From: Crateriforma conspicua
GTDB taxonomy: Bacteria; Planctomycetota; Planctomycetia; Pirellulales; Pirellulaceae
DNA length: 64,000 nt
Direction: 5' to 3'
Assembly (NCBI RefSeq): GCF_007752935.1
Contig: NZ_CP036319.1
Span: forward strand, 6,428,501-6,492,500
In this document: positions 55,430-64,000 of the stretch, piece after piece
How the letters are laid out: each line of letters opens with the position of its first letter
Position numbering within the stretch: position 1 is the stretch's first letter
The notes under the pieces: model-generated
Seen by the model: only the letters and a program-made list of their open reading frames with translations
What the model was told of the DNA's origin: nothing
Databases searched by the model: none
Position numbers and translations under genes: made by a program

Positions 55430-57478
55430 CTAGAAGAAGAACTTGCAAGCCCACTCGTAGACTTCGTGCAGCAAGACGAACCCGGAGGCGCGCCGGCCGC
55501 ACTTCACGTCGGCGGTGAAGCGTGTGCCAGGGCTGGGATCAAGCTTTTTCAGATCGTCCTGGTCGGGCGTTGCTTTCATCTTGATGATCGCGCCGTGTTC
55601 TTCATCGGCTTCGGCACGCAACGCGATCTGGCGAGTCGGCAGGACCGCATGAAGTGTTTCGTCAGGATCGGACGCCAGGATGTATTCGACATCCAATTGA
55701 TCCAAACTGTTTTCGCGAATGAAATTGTCCAAATGCCCCTCACGTTTCTCGGGCATCTTCAATTCCAAATACATCGGCTGTGTCAGGTCGGCGACCTCCA
55801 TCAAGACCTGCCCGGTGGTCACGGGACGAGCCCGCAACATTTTTTCGACTTCCCATGAAACCACGGTGCCGTCGATCGGCGATTTGACGTCCAAATCGGC
55901 TTCGCGTTCTTGTTTCAGTTCCAGTTTCTTTTTCAAGATCTCCAGCTTCGTTCCCAACTCGTAGGTCTGGGCTTCCAAAGCGACCGCTTCGCTGCGTTCC
56001 ATGTTGCGACGATCCTTCAACTGCATCCGCAGACGATCGAATTCCGCATAGGTCGTTTGGATTTGCCCCTGAAGATCGGCGATTTCGATGTCCAGATCGG
56101 GATTACGTAAACGCAGCAGCACCTGGCCGGCTTTGATCTCATCGTTCTCCTTGACCAGAACATCGATGACTTCACCGTCGATGTTGGCAAAGACTTCGCG
56201 CCGGACTTCCGGCAACAGCGTGCCTTCGGCTTCCAAGTCAAAGTCCAGGGGCACAAAAATGCCTGCCAGAATCAAGCCGATCACGCCGGCCACCACGGCC
56301 AAGGTCTTGGGCAGCGTCCGAGCCTTCAAAACCCAAGTCGCACGACCCAGAGCCCGCCAAACCGGCATCAGGAAAAGGTTGCTGTGTGATAGCGAGTTGG
56401 CGATCGCTCGAGTGCCGTGTTCGTAAACCAAGTCACAGCGGGCGCGGAACACTTCGGGCGGCAGTTCGCTTTCGATCTGCTCGACGATCAGCGCGCCGAT
56501 GACTTCGCCGCGGTGCGCGTTGTCGCGGTCCAAGGCGCCGGTGGCCGCGTTTTCTTCGCTGCTGATGTCGCGTTGCGGTTCACGCAACGGCAACACGGCG
56601 ATGTTTCGGCCGTAGGACTGATCGACGTATTCCTCCAACGCGTCTTCGATTTGTGGCGGCAAGTCTTCGGTCTTGCCGTCGTGCCACAACGGTTCGCCGG
56701 CGGCGACAACGCGGGTGGCCAAATTGTTCAGGGCGGCAACGATGTTGGATCGGTTTTCGAACGTGTCTTGACCGCTGATCGCTTCGACCTTGCACTTGCG
56801 CCCCGACTTGATCGCCACACTGACGCGGTCACAACCGATCAACCGCCGTCCTTCGTTGGCAACGATGTTCGCGGTTTCTTTAAGGTCCAATGACTCGTGG
56901 GCCGCGCGGGCGAACGAGTCCGATTGCTGCCACAGTGTTTGGCGATCGCCCAACGTTCGCAGTTTCTGGCTTCGCAACCATTCGGCGGCCAACTGACACA
57001 TCTGCTGCATGAACCGCAGATAGCCGCGTTGGGTGTCCGGGGCGGTGTCGGGACGCTGGAAGACTTCGATCACGCCGTCCTTGTGGCCGTCATGCTCGAG
57101 GGCCCCCAGGACCAACAGGTATCGCGTCGGGTTGCCTTCGCTTTCGCCGTCGGTGGTTCCAGAGTACGGGGGAACCAGCAACGACTGGCCCGCGTTGGCC
57201 ACGCGGGTGATCAACCGATTGTGCCGGGATGCATCTTCGCTGTCGTTGGACAGCACCGATGGCTCGGCGTTGATTTGGTACTGCAGTTTCAGTTGGCGGT
57301 CTTCATCCAGCAGCCAGATCGCGCCGCCGGCGGCCGCCAGGGCCGTGATGATCCGGGTCAAAAGCTCCGGATAGAACTCTTCCGCCGTTGCCCCACTTTT
57401 GGACAACGTCGCAATTTCGTTCACCAAAGCCCGAATCTGTGCCTTGGTTTCTTCGACCGATTGCTGATTGACCGCCAT
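55430..57478 (-). CDS. Module B membrane-fusion protein with GAF-like cytosolic sensor region
   Basis: The protein has 682 residues from ATG 57478; further upstream codons contain the promoter and were rejected. Residues 1-385 hold GAF-like domains (LLTRIITALAAAGGAIWLLDEDRQLKLQYQINAEP; IVANEGRRLIGCDRVSVAIKSGRKCKVEAISGQDTF; IGALIVEQIESELPPE). One TM lies near 390-412 (VVAGVIGLILAGIFVPLDF). A HlyD-type adaptor follows (EAEGTLLPEVRREVFANIDGEVIDVLVKENDEI, coiled coil, DVKSPIDGTVVSWEVEKMLRARPVTTGQVL). A cytosolic ligand-binding part joined to a periplasmic adaptor is unusual and suggests gating by a small molecule. It is the first gene of the module B operon. Confidence 0.88.
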   Translation of the reverse strand: MAVNQQSVEETKAQIRALVNEIATLSKSGATAEEFYPELLTRIITALAAAGGAIWLLDEDRQLKLQYQINAEPSVLSNDSEDASRHNRLITRVANAGQSLLVPPYSGTTDGESEGNPTRYLLVLGALEHDGHKDGVIEVFQRPDTAPDTQRGYLRFMQQMCQLAAEWLRSQKLRTLGDRQTLWQQSDSFARAAHESLDLKETANIVANEGRRLIGCDRVSVAIKSGRKCKVEAISGQDTFENRSNIVAALNNLATRVVAAGEPLWHDGKTEDLPPQIEDALEEYVDQSYGRNIAVLPLREPQRDISSEENAATGALDRDNAHRGEVIGALIVEQIESELPPEVFRARCDLVYEHGTRAIANSLSHSNLFLMPVWRALGRATWVLKARTLPKTLAVVAGVIGLILAGIFVPLDFDLEAEGTLLPEVRREVFANIDGEVIDVLVKENDEIKAGQVLLRLRNPDLDIEIADLQGQIQTTYAEFDRLRMQLKDRRNMERSEAVALEAQTYELGTKLEILKKKLELKQEREADLDVKSPIDGTVVSWEVEKMLRARPVTTGQVLMEVADLTQPMYLELKMPEKREGHLDNFIRENSLDQLDVEYILASDPDETLHAVLPTRQIALRAEADEEHGAIIKMKATPDQDDLKKLDPSPGTRFTADVKCGRRASGFVLLHEVYEWACKFFF

Positions 57479-57584
57479 GGCTGTGCGAACCCGAAAACAG
57501 GGAGTGGTGGGAAGCTGGTTGGGGGACCGATGTCGTCGATTTTGTGACGGTACTGAAACGCGGGCGAAATTGCCACGTTGACAA

Positions 57585-57611
57585 TTTATACAACTTGTAT
57601 AAGTATGTAAA
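57585..57611 (-). promoter_or_regulatory. Promoter of the module B operon
   Basis: On the minus strand TTTACA (57606-57611) and TATAAA (57585-57590) are separated by 15 bp, a little short. Start of transcription would be near 57578, 100 bp before the module B GAF/HlyD gene. The spacer is a palindromic site. A TTGACA also exists on the plus strand (57578-57583), so divergent promoters may overlap. Confidence 0.5.
57586..57602. promoter_or_regulatory. 17-bp palindromic operator candidate
   Basis: TTATACAACTTGTATAA is a perfect 8-bp inverted repeat around one C. It overlaps the -10 and spacer of the module B promoter, where a dimeric repressor would block RNA polymerase. The sequence is AT-rich in a GC-rich context and resembles MarR or GntR sites only in general style. 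No matching regulator gene is next to it. Confidence 0.6.
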
Positions 57612-57676
57612 GAGTTGGCTTTTTGGAATTTTTCAGCCCCGCCCGGCTGACCGCCTGAATCCTTGGCAGCGTCCCG

Positions 57677-58168
57677 ATGCAGACCCCCGACCCTCGCCAG
57701 ATGACGGCCGCCGCGCAAAGTCGCGGTTTGACCGGCGGCCAGGAGCAAACGGGGCTGGCCGGGGCGAACGGAAAGGCGGTCTCCCTAGATGTCATCCAGG
57801 CCCAGGGGACGATCACCGAGCTGCGGATGGAACTAAACCGCATGCAGCGGACGATCCGGCTGACGATCCAGGCCCGACTGCTCCATTTGCAGGGACAATC
57901 CTGCGACACGTTGGAGGCCAACCAGACTCTGGCGACCGAGCTGCACGAATTACTGGACAGCCAAGGCTTGCGGGTGCAGTGCAGCGAATGCGGTCACCCG
58001 GCGATCCTGCGGGCATCGCCTCGCAAGGGGTCCCCGCGCGGCGCTTTCGTGTTTGACCACACGATCAACGGCCGGCGGACATTCCATGGCGGCGCCGGCG
58101 TGATCCCCGAATTGCGACTGGTCGCCAAACCGAAGCGTGCCAAGGCGACTCGTCGCGAACCCAAGTAA
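57677..58168 (+). CDS. Conserved hypothetical protein with CxxC motif
   Basis: The 163-residue protein starts at ATG 57677. A helical middle (VIQAQGTITELRMELNRMQRTIRLTIQARLLHLQ) is followed by VQCSECGHPAILR and GAFVFDHTINGRRTFHGGAGVIPELRLVAKPKR. The CSECG pair, with later His residues, could bind zinc. The FDHTxxGRRTFHGG pattern recalls planctomycete hypothetical proteins. It is divergent from module B and shares its regulatory region. No function can be assigned. Confidence 0.7.
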   Translation: MQTPDPRQMTAAAQSRGLTGGQEQTGLAGANGKAVSLDVIQAQGTITELRMELNRMQRTIRLTIQARLLHLQGQSCDTLEANQTLATELHELLDSQGLRVQCSECGHPAILRASPRKGSPRGAFVFDHTINGRRTFHGGAGVIPELRLVAKPKRAKATRREPK

Positions 58169-58307
58169 CGACACGGGCGATTTCTGTATCGGGTGAAGAT
58201 GGTACGATCCCCACCTGCGTGCATCGCGGTGCGGCCGATCCGGCGGGCCGACGACACACCAATCCCCCCTTGCCCGATTTGGCCCCCCACGGACGCCGAC
58301 CTGATTG

Positions 58308-58865
58308 ATGACCGACGCAGCCCCCGATCTGCCTTCGCCCGATGACGTCCCGTCGATGCTGCGATCGGCATTGGGCCAGATCGATTTCGCCAGGAATTAC
58401 ACCGTCGCCTTGCTGGACGCGACGCCGAAGGAACTGTGGCACGAAGTCCCGCCGAATTCGCCGACGTCAATCGCTTGGCAGATCGGACACCTGACGGTCA
58501 GCCAGTACGGGCTGTTGATGTTTCGGGTCCGTGGACGCCAGCCCGACGACCTGGATTTGATCCCGGGTAAGTTTCGCAAAGCATTCGGTCGCGGCTCCGA
58601 CCCCGCAGCGATCGGCGAACAGACCGCATCACCCGACGAACTTCTGGAACGCTTCGGGCGCGTCCACCAGCAAGCAATGACGGAACTGCATGCGTTGCTG
58701 GACGCGCCGGACGTCGCCGAACAGTTGCTGGAACCGGTGGACATGCCGTACGCCGCGTATCCCGTGAAACTGGGCGCGATCCTGTTCTGTCCGCTACACG
58801 AACAGATCCACAGCGGACAGATCGGTCTGACCCGTCGATTGCTGGATCTGGATCCGGTCCGCTGA
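58308..58865 (+). CDS. DinB-like four-helix metal-binding protein
   Basis: The 185-residue protein starts at ATG 58308. The first helix IDFARNYTVALLDATPKELWHEVPPNSPTSIAWQIGHLTVSQYG carries the HLT-type His of the DinB/YfiT-like fold. The last helix CPLHEQIHSGQIGLTRRLL has the second and third His. Such proteins bind a divalent metal and many act as thiol transferases or in stress responses. The exact reaction is unknown. It may be co-transcribed with 57677-58168, though 139 bp separate them. Confidence 0.85.
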   Translation: MTDAAPDLPSPDDVPSMLRSALGQIDFARNYTVALLDATPKELWHEVPPNSPTSIAWQIGHLTVSQYGLLMFRVRGRQPDDLDLIPGKFRKAFGRGSDPAAIGEQTASPDELLERFGRVHQQAMTELHALLDAPDVAEQLLEPVDMPYAAYPVKLGAILFCPLHEQIHSGQIGLTRRLLDLDPVR

Positions 58866-58999
58866 AAGATCCGAGTCAGCAGACGCGACACGATCGGTGC
58901 GCATTGGGTTTCACGACTTTCGCCGTCATGGCCGGCCCCCGTCGGTGACCTGCACGACACACACCCACCGGGCCACAAACCCGCACAACGCAATTGCCG

Positions 59000-59809
59000 A
59001 TGGAAACCTTAGACGAATCGATCTACGACCACCCGAAATACTACGACTTGGTTTTCGGCGCCGACTGTGCCTCGGAAACTCGCTTCATTATGGAATGCGG
59101 GCACTGGTATGCCGACGGCGCGGTGGGCAAGAAATCGCCTTCGAAGTGGCGGATGTTTGAACCAGCGTGCGGGACCGGGCGATTACTGAACGCCTTTGCC
59201 CGCAAAGGCCACACGGTGGCCGGGCTGGACCTGAATCCCAAAGCGGTTGAATTCTGTAACGCCCGATTTGCACGCGGTGGCTTTCCACAGTCGGCGTTTG
59301 TTGCCGACATGAGCGACTTTCAAGTTGACAAGCCGTACGACATCGCTTTCAACACGATCAACAGCTTTCGACATGTTGCCAGCGAACGGGCCGCCAAAGC
59401 CCATCTGGATTGCATGGCCGACGCGATTCGTCCGGGCGGCTTGTATCTGCTGGGCATTCACCTGACCCCAACCACAGGCGTGCCCAGCGAAACCGAATCA
59501 TGGTCGGCACGTCGCGGACACCTCGCGATCAACACGCACATGTGGACGATCTCGCGCGAACCGAAAAAGCGGATCGAACGGTTCGGCATTCGGTTCGACG
59601 TGCACACGCCACAGCGATCGTTCCGCATCAACGACGTGCTGGTGCTGCGCAGTTACACCAAGCCGCAAATGGAACGGCTGATTAAAAGCAGTCCGGCTTG
59701 GGAAATCGCCGACACATTCGACTTTGCCTATGACATCGACGAACCGATTGATGTCGACGCGTCGACCGAAGACGTCGTCTATATACTGCGACGAAAAGCC
59801 AACGCATAG
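59000..59809 (+). CDS. Class I SAM-dependent methyltransferase
   Basis: The 269-residue protein starts at ATG 59000; a TTG two codons upstream is possible. SAM motif I is MFEPACGTGRLLNAFARKGH, followed by VAGLDLNPKAVEFC (acidic loop) and VADMSDFQVDKPYDIAFNTINSFRHV. The start DESIYDHPKYYDLVFGADCASE is typical of small-molecule methyltransferases. The substrate is unknown. It stands alone, converging with the zinc-ribbon protein. Confidence 0.9.
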   Translation: METLDESIYDHPKYYDLVFGADCASETRFIMECGHWYADGAVGKKSPSKWRMFEPACGTGRLLNAFARKGHTVAGLDLNPKAVEFCNARFARGGFPQSAFVADMSDFQVDKPYDIAFNTINSFRHVASERAAKAHLDCMADAIRPGGLYLLGIHLTPTTGVPSETESWSARRGHLAINTHMWTISREPKKRIERFGIRFDVHTPQRSFRINDVLVLRSYTKPQMERLIKSSPAWEIADTFDFAYDIDEPIDVDASTEDVVYILRRKANA

Positions 59810-59926
59810 CGATCCGCCTGGTCGCTTCCGACATCGCGACAACCGGGCGCCGAAACACCATCGCCAAAGTGTCCCGCACGGCGGACCGACTGACCGGAGC
59901 CCGATCACCGTGCATGGCCGCCACGC

Positions 59927-60475
59927 TTACCCGGAAGCCGCCGGTGTTTTGGATCGGCCCAACGACAGCGACAGAAACGCGCCCAACAGACAGGCCGCGG
60001 CGACACCACCGGACGCCAGCGCGTACGTCCCCATCGACTGTTTTTTCATCTCAGCGACCCGGTAATCGGTCGGCGCGGTGGCCGCGATGCCAAATTCTTC
60101 GATGTCTTCCCAGACGCGAATCAGTTCCGCGGGGCTCAGCTTTTTGAACTCGTCACGCAACTGCTGTGCGTGCATTTCGGTGGTCATGGGCACATCGATC
60201 ACGGCCCAGCGAAGCCCGCAAAAACCGGCCACCAGCAGAAAAACCAAACCGACCAAGCCCAACACCACGAACAGCCCGCGCCCCACCGCGTTGACCTCGG
60301 ATTTGGGGGCATCCCCCAAGGGCCCGGCGTCATCGACGCGCGGCAATTGACGCAACTGCCCCAACTTGGGCACGTCCACCACCGCGTTGCAGGACGGACA
60401 GGGTGTCGTGCCGCCGGCTTGGGCCGGACTGACCTCGATTGCCGCTTCACAATGGGGACACGTCAACAGGTGCAT
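59927..60475 (-). CDS. Zinc-ribbon membrane protein (MJ0042-like N-terminus)
   Basis: The protein has 182 residues from ATG 60475; in-frame codons to 60517 precede the zinc ribbon and were not used. MHLLTCPHCEAAIEVSPAQAGGTTPCPSCNAVVDVP is a zinc ribbon. A TM segment follows at about residues 68-90 (FVVLGLVGLVFLLVAGFCGL) and a second near the C-terminus (GGVAAACLLGAFLSLSL). The middle is soluble and Glu-rich. This layout is common in planctomycetes and its function is unknown. Confidence 0.78.
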   Translation of the reverse strand: MHLLTCPHCEAAIEVSPAQAGGTTPCPSCNAVVDVPKLGQLRQLPRVDDAGPLGDAPKSEVNAVGRGLFVVLGLVGLVFLLVAGFCGLRWAVIDVPMTTEMHAQQLRDEFKKLSPAELIRVWEDIEEFGIAATAPTDYRVAEMKKQSMGTYALASGGVAAACLLGAFLSLSLGRSKTPAASG

Positions 60476-61710
60476 CTGCGGGCGACTTTCGCAAAATGGA
60501 AACTGACAAACATACAAATCCGATCGGTGAATAAAACCACCCAGACCTGGACCCGGCCGTTGGTCGGACTAAAATCCAGGTGTGCAAACGGTACCACCGC
60601 CACAGCACCACCGCTTCCCGCCTGAATTCCTTCCGAGACGCCGACGCACGGCCGCCCGTTGATTCGATTTCCCCACGCCAGCGATCCTGGCAAACGGAAC
60701 GGTCAACGTTCGCCTGCAGCGACGATTCGAATCGGGTTCAGGTACCAGGGAACGTCCCAGACGAATCGCGGGGGGAAACAATGAACTGTTTTGTTCGTCT
60801 TCGCGTCCCAACGGAGTTGGGTTCGCTTTCGAGTGGTCAAATTTGCCGAATGTCTCACGGATGTGAACGGTCGAACCCATGGGGCACACGAAAACCGTCG
60901 CCGGGCGAAGATTTTCGTTGTGACCGCGCCGGTCTTTCGTGCCGCGAAAAACCGGTTCCCTAAACGTTCGACCCGAAAGCGTATTCGGATCTCGTGCTGA
61001 CGCACTCGTCCACCCCGGTCAATTGTCGTTTTGCCAGAACGGTTTCATGACGTCCTGTGTCATGTTGCGCCGTCGCAAAACACGGGACCGCGGCGAACCA
61101 TTGCGGGGGCCAAGATCGGATTCGCCGCGATGAACGAACGTCGATGGCGCGACGGTACGTGCTGCATTGGCATGGTGGTCTATTGGGTCCACCACCCCGG
61201 TGCTTCACGGATCGCAGGTCACAGACATCAACCATTGGCGAACATTGTGGAAACACGATCGTACGGATTTCAAATTACATACCCCGAACAGTTCGACGCC
61301 CTAGCGATTCGGCAACCAAGGTGGCACAGCGTTTTCGTTTGATGCCCGCAATGGCCCCTCCGATTGACTTCGCCAACAAAGGAAACCCAGTCCGCGCAGC
61401 CCGATCAAAACGAAAGTCTTTCCAATTCCATGGCCGCCGCAAACCGTTGGTATGGCGGGTGGTAAAGTTGGAAATGACCGGCTTGACGCACCACCGGATT
61501 TCGGCTTTCCACGCCATCTTTCGCCAAGACGACGTGCCGGAACCAAACGCGTGCTATTGATTAGATTTCGGACGCAAACCGCGCGGCACCCCACAGCGAA
61601 CCAAGCACCACACTAGCCACCCGCCCGTTTCGCAACCCAACCCAAGCCATGGCGGTCGCGGCAACAGCCCGCCGACCCCGACACAACAGACTTTCTAAGG
61701 AGTGACACCC
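60476..61710. other. 1.2-kb region without a convincing gene
   Basis: Reading frames here are short, on both strands, and show no domain or signal. Hairpin-prone sequence with CGAAAA...TTTTCG and CCGGT...ACCGG occurs near 60888-60960. The region ends with the sigma factor Shine-Dalgarno. It may hold a long leader, promoters or an unrecognised RNA. Confidence 0.4.
61697..61702 (+). promoter_or_regulatory. Shine-Dalgarno that decides a TTG start
   Basis: AAGGAG lies 8 bp before TTG 61711. It is too close to the in-frame GTG at 61702 for that codon to be used, so the TTG is the preferred start of the sigma factor. Confidence 0.75.
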
Positions 61711-63276
61711 TTGTTCGATACGATGATGGACGAGTTCGACGACGTCAGTGCACAAAGCACCGATGTCGTGACCGGCAATTTTCGCAAACTGCCGGCCGAT
61801 GACGGCGAAGACGACGGCACGGTTGCCGTATCCGCCGGCGAACTGGCCGAAGGTGAAGTCCAATTGGACAGCCCCGACGAACTGCTGCCCATCGACGAGA
61901 GTGAATCCTGGTCCGATGACCCGGTGCGGATGTACTTGACCCAAATGGGCGAGATCCCGCTGCTGACCCGTCGCGAAGAAATCGAATTGGCCAAACGGAT
62001 CGAGGAAACTCGTCGACGCTTCCGCACCAAGCTGCTGGAAAACCACTTCGTCTTGGTCGAAGCCTACAAGACGCTGAAGAAGGTCTATCGCGGCCAACTG
62101 CCGTTCGATCGCACCGTCCAAGTGTCGGTGACCGATCGCCTGGAGAAAGAACAGATCGTCGGACGGCTGCCCCACAACCTGCGGACACTGCAAACCCTGC
62201 TGCAGCGAAACCGCCACGATTGGAAGGTCGCCCTCAGCAAGAGTGCTTCGCAACGGCGTCGTGCCGAAGCTTGGCGTCAACTGGGCCGGCGCCGTCGCCG
62301 CGCCGTTCGCTTGGTCGAAGAACTGGGTCTGCGGACCCAACGAATCGAAACCCGCATCGATCTGCTGGACCGATTCTCCCAACGGCTGACCGAGATCGAC
62401 GAGCTGATCAAGCAGCAAAAACGCACCAAGCACGGTCGCGAAGTCCGCGAAAGCTTGCTGCACGAACGTCGCCAGATCCTGACCGCTTGCCAAGAAACGC
62501 CGACGTCCCTGCGGAATCGCGTCAAGATGCTGCGCCGCGTTTACGGCGATTACCAACAAGCCAAACGTGAACTGAGCGAAGGTAACCTGCGGCTGGTCGT
62601 CAGCATCGCCAAGAAGTATCGGAACCGTGGCTTGTCTTTCCTGGACCTGATCCAAGAAGGCAATGCGGGCCTGATGCGTGCGGTCGACAAGTTCGAATAC
62701 CGCCGTGGGTTCAAGTTTTGTACGTACGCGACCTGGTGGATTCGCCAAGCGATCACTCGCGCCGTGGCCGACCAAAGCCGAACGATTCGTATCCCCGTGC
62801 ACATGGTCGAAACCATGTCTCGCGTGCGAAACGTGGCACGCCAACTGTTGCAAGAACTTGGCCGTGAACCGACGATCGAAGAAACCGCACGCCGCGCCGA
62901 CGTCACCGTCGAAGAAGCCCGCCGTGTGCTGACGATGAGCCGGTTCCCGATCAGCTTGGATCGCCCGGTCGGCAACAGCGAAGACAGCCAATTCGGCGAT
63001 CTGTTGCCCGACGGCACCGCGGAAAGCCCGCAAATCGGGGCGACCCAGGAAATGCTGCGTGACCGGATCACCGGCGTGCTGAAATCGCTGTCCTACCGTG
63101 AACGCGAAATCATCAAGCTGCGTTACGGCCTGGGCGACGGATACAGTTACACCCTGGAAGAAGTCGGGCACATCTTCAAAGTGACCCGAGAACGGATCCG
63201 CCAGATCGAAGCAAAAGCGGTTCGCAAGCTGCAACAACCCAGTCGCAGTCAAGAACTGGTGGGCTTCCTGGACTGA
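61711..63276 (+). CDS. RpoD-type sigma-70 family RNA polymerase sigma factor
   Basis: The protein has 521 residues from TTG 61711. Region 1.2 is [28 protein letters not shown] (residues 70-97). An insertion of about 190 residues rich in Arg and Leu follows. Region 2 is [29 protein letters not shown] with [35 protein letters not shown]. Region 3 and region 4 follow, the latter with [16 protein letters not shown] and [17 protein letters not shown]. Strong region 2.4/4.2 conservation suggests a primary-type sigma recognising TATAAT/TTGACA-like promoters, as seen at 2175-2202. Planctomycetes have several RpoD-like proteins, so whether this is the main one is not certain. It is followed by an intrinsic terminator. 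Confidence 0.93.
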   Translation: MFDTMMDEFDDVSAQSTDVVTGNFRKLPADDGEDDGTVAVSAGELAEGEVQLDSPDELLPIDESESWSDDPVRMYLTQMGEIPLLTRREEIELAKRIEETRRRFRTKLLENHFVLVEAYKTLKKVYRGQLPFDRTVQVSVTDRLEKEQIVGRLPHNLRTLQTLLQRNRHDWKVALSKSASQRRRAEAWRQLGRRRRRAVRLVEELGLRTQRIETRIDLLDRFSQRLTEIDELIKQQKRTKHGREVRESLLHERRQILTACQETPTSLRNRVKMLRRVYGDYQQAKRELSEGNLRLVVSIAKKYRNRGLSFLDLIQEGNAGLMRAVDKFEYRRGFKFCTYATWWIRQAITRAVADQSRTIRIPVHMVETMSRVRNVARQLLQELGREPTIEETARRADVTVEEARRVLTMSRFPISLDRPVGNSEDSQFGDLLPDGTAESPQIGATQEMLRDRITGVLKSLSYREREIIKLRYGLGDGYSYTLEEVGHIFKVTRERIRQIEAKAVRKLQQPSRSQELVGFLD

Positions 63277-63311
63277 TCCCGACGGTCCCACCTGCGTGCA
63301 TGAATCCAAAA

Positions 63312-63356
63312 CAAAACGCGGCGTCCCGAAATCGGTTCGCCGCGTTTTTTCGTTTT
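63312..63356 (+). terminator. Intrinsic terminator after the sigma factor gene
   Basis: AAACGCGGCG and CGCCGCGTTT pair over 10 bp around a 14-nt loop, followed by two T-runs (63345-63350 and 63353-63358). An A-rich left flank could also allow termination of lipA transcripts on the other strand. Confidence 0.85.
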
Positions 63357-63411
63357 TTAGTAGCCACCGCATCGACCGCCGGCAGAGCTCTGTCGCCCCA
63401 CCACGGCAACA

Positions 63412-64000
63412 CTAGTTCAGATCGGTTTCCGCCATGTCGCGCGCGTGATAGCTGCTGCGGACAAACGGTCCACTGGCGACCTTCGCGAACCCCATCGCCT
63501 TGGCCAAATCAGCCAGCTCGTCAAATTCCTCCGGCGGAACATAGCGAACGACGGGCAGGTACTTTTCACCCGGCTGCAGATACTGGCCCAGGGTCAAGAA
63601 ATCGACGCCGTATTCCCGAAGATCCGCCAACGCATCCAACAGTTCGCCACGTTCTTCGCCCAGCCCCAGCATCAAACCGCTTTTGGTTTTGACATCGGGG
63701 TTGTACCGCTTCACCTGGCGCATCATTTCCAGCGTCCAGCGATAGTCGCTTTTGGGCCCGCGAACCCGCCGGTACAAGCGTGGCACGGTTTCCATGTTGT
63801 GATTGAACACGGTCGGGAACGCATCGATGACGGTTTTCAATGCCGGTTTGCAGTGGACAAAATCAGGGGTCAGCACCTCGGTCGTCGCTCCCGTTCGCTC
63901 CCGCACCGCAATGACGCAATCATGAAAATGGCGGGCACCACCGTCGGGCAAATCGTCACGCGTGACGCTGGTGATGACGACATGTTTCAGCCCAAGACGC
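63412..64000 (-). CDS. lipA: Lipoyl synthase, N-terminus beyond window edge
   Basis: The 3' part of the gene is present: about 196 C-terminal residues in frame to the right edge. VVITSVTRDDLPDGGARHF, EVLTPDFVHCKPALKTVIDAFPTVFNHNMETVPRLYRRVR, KSGLMLGLGEE and LTLGQYLQPGEKYLPVVRYVPPEEF are diagnostic of LipA. It is a radical-SAM enzyme that inserts two sulfurs into octanoyl-carrier domains to make lipoate. The [4Fe-4S] Cys motifs lie outside the window. It converges with the sigma factor gene. Confidence 0.96.
   Translation of the reverse strand, partial: RLGLKHVVITSVTRDDLPDGGARHFHDCVIAVRERTGATTEVLTPDFVHCKPALKTVIDAFPTVFNHNMETVPRLYRRVRGPKSDYRWTLEMMRQVKRYNPDVKTKSGLMLGLGEERGELLDALADLREYGVDFLTLGQYLQPGEKYLPVVRYVPPEEFDELADLAKAMGFAKVASGPFVRSSYHARDMAETDLN

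Noticed and set aside
60715-60750. tRNA-like GATTCGAATC and GGTTC segments
   Set aside because: No T-stem pairing, acceptor stem or anticodon arm can be built around them.
61057-61560. Possible small protein genes ahead of the sigma factor
   Set aside because: Frames overlap on both strands, lack ribosome sites and show no recognisable motif.

Overview
The window looks like chromosomal DNA of a planctomycete, probably a Rhodopirellula/Pirellulaceae-type bacterium. The support is indirect but consistent. There is a Cys-type sulfatase, a Tat-exported Gfo/Idh/MocA oxidoreductase, a 2048-residue Ser/Thr kinase with WD40 repeats, a giant surface protein with a LEPR-xLL-like leader, MJ0042-type zinc-ribbon proteins, a PQQ-propeller membrane protein and weak Shine-Dalgarno signals. 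No rRNA, tRNA, CRISPR array, transposase or prophage was recognised.

Layout. 1-8.5 kb: truncated cytochrome c lipoprotein, exported cupredoxin-like protein, a probable small structured RNA with its own promoter and terminator, purD, dapB, then an exported FAD oxidoreductase and a sulfatase. 8.6-20.6 kb: P-type cation ATPase, small conserved protein, Ntn-hydrolase/glutaminase-like fusion, LplT-like MFS transporter, a metX-metW fusion with metY, and a Tat-exported oxidoreductase. 21-30.3 kb: housekeeping genes, mostly co-directional: AIM24-like protein, SseB-like protein, acetyltransferase, DAHP synthase, tpiA, secG, yicC, gmk, rpoZ, coaC and a CBS-domain pyrophosphatase.

30.3-57.6 kb is the most unusual part. 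Two versions of one envelope module lie here. Each has a GAF-like/HlyD membrane-fusion protein, a second HlyD-type adaptor, and a polytopic protein that joins a PqqD-like N-terminus, an M50 (site-2-protease-like) membrane core with an intact HExxH motif, and a C-terminal HlyD-like arm. Module A (30.3-37.0 kb) also has a TolC-like outer-membrane factor and sits beside the giant kinase and the giant beta-rich surface protein. Module B (52.0-57.5 kb) starts from a promoter overlapped by a 17-bp palindrome. Neither module has an ABC ATPase or an RND pump here. They could be an undescribed peptide or protein processing/export or envelope-sensing machine; this is inference from domain architecture and gene order.

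57.6-64 kb: small zinc-finger-like protein, DinB-fold protein, methyltransferase, zinc-ribbon membrane protein, a 1.2-kb stretch without a convincing gene, an RpoD-type sigma factor with a clear Shine-Dalgarno and terminator, and the 3' part of lipA.
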